This document shows positions 36,088 through 39,324 of a stretch of 39,324 bases of DNA, one piece after another; position 1 is the first letter of the stretch, and each line of letters begins with the position of its first letter. This DNA comes from Emiliania huxleyi CCMP1516 (taxonomy: Eukaryota; Haptophyta; Isochrysidales; Noelaerhabdaceae). The stretch spans positions 5,757 through 45,080 of the forward strand of contig NW_005198237.1 in NCBI RefSeq assembly GCF_000372725.1, written 5' to 3'. The notes beneath the pieces are model-generated. The model was not told where the DNA came from. It made no database searches and saw nothing but the letters and a program-made list of their open reading frames with translations. The position numbers and the translations under genes are program-made.

Positions 36088-37812
36088 TCACGGCTCTGGT
36101 GCAGAAGCGAGCATCTGCATCACGACATCGTGAGGCAGCACGGCTGCGGGGCGGGGCTGCGGCGGCGGCGGCGGCTGAGGCTGCGGCGGCGGTGGGAAGA
36201 GCGGCGCTGGTGGCGCCGGCGGCACGTCAATGTTGGTGCCCGGCCTCACGTGCAAGCCGAGCGACGGGAGGGCGATCACCTCCCCGAGGGATTGCAGCGA
36301 GGCGAGCAGCGCCTGCGCGGCCGGAGCGCTCACGCCGTGGACGGCGGAGACGGTGGCGGACACGCCCTCCTCCGCGCTGCCGCAGTTGGCCAGCCACGAG
36401 AGAGCGGTGAAGCGCATCGGCCCCCAGCGCGGCTCCGCCATCAGCCGCGCCGCCGAGCAGCCGGGATCGAGCGGTGGCGGCCGCGGCACGGCTTGCAGGC
36501 GCGCCCGCAGCGACTCCGTCCGCGCAGCCGCGTGGCACGCCATCGCTGCGGCGCGGGTCGTCTTGCAGTGGGAAGGCCAGTCCGGGCACTCGGCGGCGGG
36601 CACGCCGCAAGCGCCGCACCAGCAGGAGGGGCACATCTCCTCCTCGCGGCCCTCCTCAAAGGGGACCACCTCGCAGTCGTACCTCGCGTGTGCGAGCGTC
36701 GCGCCCACCGATCGCCTCCCGACGCAGACAAAAGTGACGCCGTCGCTCGCGTCGCTCGCGTCGCTCGCGTCGCTCGCGTCGCTCTCGGCGCCGCGCTCTT
36801 CGCCGCCGCCGCTCGCCACGGCGCGGTCGTCAGCTTTGCTCGAGTTCCCTGCATCAGCCGCCGCCACCCCGATCTGTGAGGTCGTCACTGCCTCCGAGGG
36901 CTCCGGGGCCGGAGGCGCCTGCCCTTCCTCGCGGTTCATGTCGCGACCGCTGCCGCCCGGCCGGTCCGGCTCCATGCAACCACCATCGACCGTCGCCTCC
37001 GCGGCGGCAGCGGCGGCGGTAGCGGCGGGCGCTGCAGGCGCAGCAGTAGCGGCAGGCGCGGTGGTATCGGCGGTCTCGGCGGTAGCGGCTGTATCGGCGG
37101 TATCGGCGGGAGCCGCGGTAACGGCGGGCGCGGCGGTAGCGGCGGGCGCGGCGGTAGCGGCGGGCGCAGTGGGCGCGGCAGGCGCTGTGGATACTGGAGT
37201 GGCCGCGCCGGCGACGCGGGCGGTGGCTGCGGGAGCGGCCGCGACAGCACGCACGGTGTAGCGGAAGGAACACTCGTTCGACCGCGGCGCGCTGGAGAGG
37301 CCGAAAGTGAGGAAGTCGCCGTCTCCGAGCTGACAGGCCGACACCTCGTGGGCCGTCGACCGCAGGAGGGTGGCCTCGTCCCCGCCGGGCTGCTCCACGC
37401 GGCAGCCATTCTTCCGCGAGACGTCTTCGAGCCGGACGCTGCGCCCGCATGCCGCCACGCGGAGCACGGCGTGCTGGCGCGAGATGTGCTGGGCAGTGAG
37501 AGTCACGTCGCAGGCGGTGTCGCGACCGACCGTCAGCACCGCACCGGGAGGGAGCGCGATCCGCGAAGGGGGGCCAGCGTGCTGCCCATGCGACCCTGCG
37601 TCCAAAGCGAGCTCGAGCCCTTGCGCCGCCGTCGAGGTGCCCGGCACTGTCGCGCCAGACTCGCCGCCCGACTCGGCCTCGGCCTCGGCCGCCGACCGTC
37701 GACGACGCTCGGCCGCCTCGAGGAGCCGCTGCCTCTTTTGGTCCGGAGACGCCGCGGGGACAGGACGACGACGAGGCCTTGCGCTGGACGCTGCGGCCGC
37801 GCGGGGCGGCAT
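36088..37812 (-). CDS. FHA-domain protein with Ala-rich linker and Cys-rich motif
   Basis: Probable nuclear phosphopeptide-binding protein. The single-exon frame is 574 aa from the ATG at 37812. Order: a basic, Arg-rich N-terminus (RPRRRPVPAASPDQKRQRLL, NLS-like); an FHA domain at about residues 85-170 with VGRDTACDVTLTAQHISRQH, LEDVSRKNGCRVEQPG and GDGDFLTFG, carrying the phosphothreonine-binding G-R, S-R-x-H and N-G residues; a long Ala/Thr/Pro linker encoded by a 15-bp-type minisatellite (about 37027-37180); an Asp-Ala-Ser repeat from five GCGTCGCTC units (36738-36786); a Cys/His cluster CPSCWCGACGVPAAECPDWP then SHC, which looks metal-binding; and a proline-rich C-terminus. The Cys cluster resembles a C-W-C-x-x-C-x-x-x-x-x-x-C-x-x-W-x-x-HC motif known from uncharacterised plant and animal proteins. 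Partner unknown. Confidence 0.7.
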   Translation of the reverse strand: MPPRAAAASSARPRRRPVPAASPDQKRQRLLEAAERRRRSAAEAEAESGGESGATVPGTSTAAQGLELALDAGSHGQHAGPPSRIALPPGAVLTVGRDTACDVTLTAQHISRQHAVLRVAACGRSVRLEDVSRKNGCRVEQPGGDEATLLRSTAHEVSACQLGDGDFLTFGLSSAPRSNECSFRYTVRAVAAAPAATARVAGAATPVSTAPAAPTAPAATAAPAATAAPAVTAAPADTADTAATAETADTTAPAATAAPAAPAATAAAAAAEATVDGGCMEPDRPGGSGRDMNREEGQAPPAPEPSEAVTTSQIGVAAADAGNSSKADDRAVASGGGEERGAESDASDASDASDASDGVTFVCVGRRSVGATLAHARYDCEVVPFEEGREEEMCPSCWCGACGVPAAECPDWPSHCKTTRAAAMACHAAARTESLRARLQAVPRPPPLDPGCSAARLMAEPRWGPMRFTALSWLANCGSAEEGVSATVSAVHGVSAPAAQALLASLQSLGEVIALPSLGLHVRPGTNIDVPPAPPAPLFPPPPQPQPPPPPQPRPAAVLPHDVVMQMLASAPEP

Positions 37813-37919
37813 ATATGTGTGTCGCCCCCGGGGCCCACGGCTCGCAGCGCGGGAGCCCAGGCTGGGGATACCAGGGTAGTCCCCTCGACGGCCTTCTGTC
37901 TTGCCCCGGCTGGGTGTGT

Positions 37920-38125
37920 GTCTCTGCCGTTCCTTCGTCCGGCTGTTCGTACCTGTTCGTGCGTCAGGTGTGGGTGTGTTTTGGCCTGTGCCGTTCCTGC
38001 GTCCGGCTCTGGGAACCTGTTTGTGCGAGAGGTGAGTGTTCGTGTGTGGGATTTCTATCTACCGTTGAGCTGTGCCGTTCCTGTGTCCGGCTATTCGTAC
38101 CTCTTCGTACGGCAGGTGTGTGGGG
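37920..38125 (+). repeat. Three diverged tandem repeats upstream of the FHA gene
   Basis: Units begin at about 37923, 37988 and 38071 and share TGCCGTTCCT, TGTCCGGCT or CGTCCGGCT, a TTCGTACCT-like segment and (G)CAGGTGTG. Spacing is about 65 and 83 bp. They lie in the probable promoter of the divergently oriented FHA gene, 110-310 bp from its start codon. A G run (38121-38140) follows. Confidence 0.7.
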
Positions 38126-38559
38126 GTTGGGGGGGGGGGGGTGCGGTGCCTGTTTGCTTTAACCCGGTTGAGCCGTGGCGCGTGGGTAGTCAGGGGGAGT
38201 TTTGGGAAAAGAGGGGCCGTGGTTTCCGTTGAAGTCGTTCCAGACGTTGTGTGATTTGAAGACGTCTATCAGTTTCGTGTGGAGCTCGATCGAGCCTGTT
38301 TCTTTGCAGAGCTCTCCGAATGGCGCGTAGGTGTCTGACAGTGACTGGGGGAGGTGGTAGACTGGTCTGGACTAGGTCGAGCGGTCTGTTCGGGTTTTGT
38401 GCCATAAGACGTTTTAGGTGGAAGTCTCTCCGGGATTTTTTCAGCGCAATAATCTTGGCCATGAACGCGCGAACCACATACATCTCTGGTTACGGAGCTG
38501 GTAAGGAACTGGGTGTTTTCTGTTTCCGTCCTCACCATGTGCCGGTAGGTGTGCCGAAA

Positions 38560-38625
38560 GAAAGAAAGAAAGAAAACAGGCAAGCCAAGGGAGGGATGGG
38601 AGGACGGCACGCCGCCACCACACGC
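38560..38625 (-). repeat. Microsatellite-tailed repeat 3' end, (TTTC)n type
   Basis: On the minus strand this reads GCCGTCCTCCCATCCCTCCC, then TTGGCTTGCCTGTT and four TTTC units. It is almost identical to 27808-27743. The minus frame just upstream (about 38813-38626) is open and may be the end of the element's coding region, but it has no recognisable motif. Confidence 0.75.
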
Positions 38626-39324
38626 CAGAAGAGGCGGAAGCCGCTGGTTATTTCTTTCGCACTTGCCGTAAATTCTTTCAACAGCGCGAGCGAGCTAGCA
38701 GCGCACAGTCCACAGACGATGTCGAAAAGGGCGACGGACGCTTGCGTCCTATAGCCTCCAACAACGCCTCCCCGGCGCAGAGGGGCCCCCGGAGAGATGC
38801 TCAACCGCTCCACGCCACGCCGCTTGCGGCGGTCCTATTCCCACATTCCCAGCTCCGCTCGGGCGAGTTGTTATTTCTTTTCGACAGTGAGCCGGTGAGT
38901 GTGCCAGTCCGCGCCAGTCCGCGCCCTTGTCGTGCCAGGGTGCTTGTGAGACTCTGCTTTTAAGGTTCTCCGGGCCCCTTTAGGGAGGCAAACCCTGGCC
39001 GGCCCCTAGAACCCCAGGTAAGGCCCAGGTGTGGCCTAGGGCATCAGAAGGGACCAAGAGGAGTCCAGTCTGAGCCATAGAGCCCATGTCTTTGCCCCCG
39101 AAGGTCGCGTTCAAATGCCCGGAACGGACGTTACAGTGGTGTCCGGCCGGCGCGATCACCGAGCTGTGACGCTCAGGGAAGCCTGATGAGGTACTGGTTT
39201 CTTTGCCCAGGGCTGGCCTACGGCCCGTGCTGGATCAGCTGAGCAAGGTTTGGGGAGAATCCCCCGGACAGATATTCAGATATTTTGACGGATGACCGAA
39301 AATGGGCAAAAACGGGGTGATTTT
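38626..39324. other. Right edge, no gene supported
   Basis: Short open frames only. The last 350 bases contain CCTAG/GGCC-rich sequence and become AT-richer at the very end. I see no RNA gene, hairpin or repeat shared with the rest of the window. Confidence 0.35.

Noticed and set aside
1..39324. tRNA, rRNA or organelle insertions
   Set aside because: No cloverleaf or rRNA-like stretch was recognised by eye; weak evidence of absence, since no structural search was run.

Overview
This is a GC-rich nuclear window from a eukaryotic microalga. Most coding exons use G/C at third positions, introns are short (37-122 nt), and over half of the introns I can place begin with GC rather than GT. A myosin, a tubulin glutamylase, an ARL13-like GTPase and organelle-targeted bacterial-type enzymes fit a flagellated, plastid-bearing protist. 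The GC-AG introns and base composition are most reminiscent of a haptophyte (Emiliania/Gephyrocapsa type); that assignment is an inference, not a database result.

Layout. 1-650: partial hypothetical gene (minus). 1050-2804: cation-channel pore module. 2805-3780: field of small hairpins. 3780-6805: unrecognised spliced gene broken by a 916-bp transposon (4928-5843, 8-bp target duplication). 7097-7513: HYPK. 7685-8874: RsuA-type rRNA pseudouridine synthase (minus). 9534-10718: deoxyhypusine hydroxylase (minus). 10719-12236: repeats, with a 478-bp AT-rich MITE (10-bp duplication), a ~106-114 bp tandem repeat and two copies of a dispersed element. 12237-17915: a large myosin with PH, RanBP2-type zinc finger and ankyrin domains, containing an N gap. 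18272-19057: AIRIM/C1orf109-like protein (minus). 19655-22260: nine-exon TTLL ligase. 23295-24134: mitochondrial bL25 (minus). 24402-24983: small membrane protein (minus), divergent from 25245-26524, an SLC35F-type transporter. 26525-28307: debris of tailed, retrotransposon-like elements. 28381-29320: two-exon unknown gene. 29462-30322: TrmB-type tRNA m7G methyltransferase (minus). 30412-30813: second copy of the mobile ORF module. 31239-32187: doubtful membrane-protein gene (minus). 32266-33014: 749-bp foldback element built from CAGCCAT/ATGGCTG heptamers with a 10-bp duplication. 33717-34406: Ser-rich protein (minus). 34670-35845: ARL13-like GTPase. 36088-37812: FHA protein (minus). 37813-39324: tandem repeats and another tailed repeat.

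The genes do not form one pathway. They are ordinary housekeeping and ciliary genes in a repeat-rich neighbourhood: protein maturation (HYPK, DOHH, AIRIM), RNA modification (RsuA type, TrmB), organelle translation (bL25m) and cilium/cytoskeleton (TTLL, ARL13-like, myosin). The strongest unusual signals are three DNA elements with intact 8-10 bp target duplications, one of them inside a reading frame that becomes continuous when it is removed; two introns bounded by 8- and 10-bp direct repeats, as expected if introns arose by transposon-like insertion; a dispersed repeat that supplies a 3' splice site; and the composite myosin.
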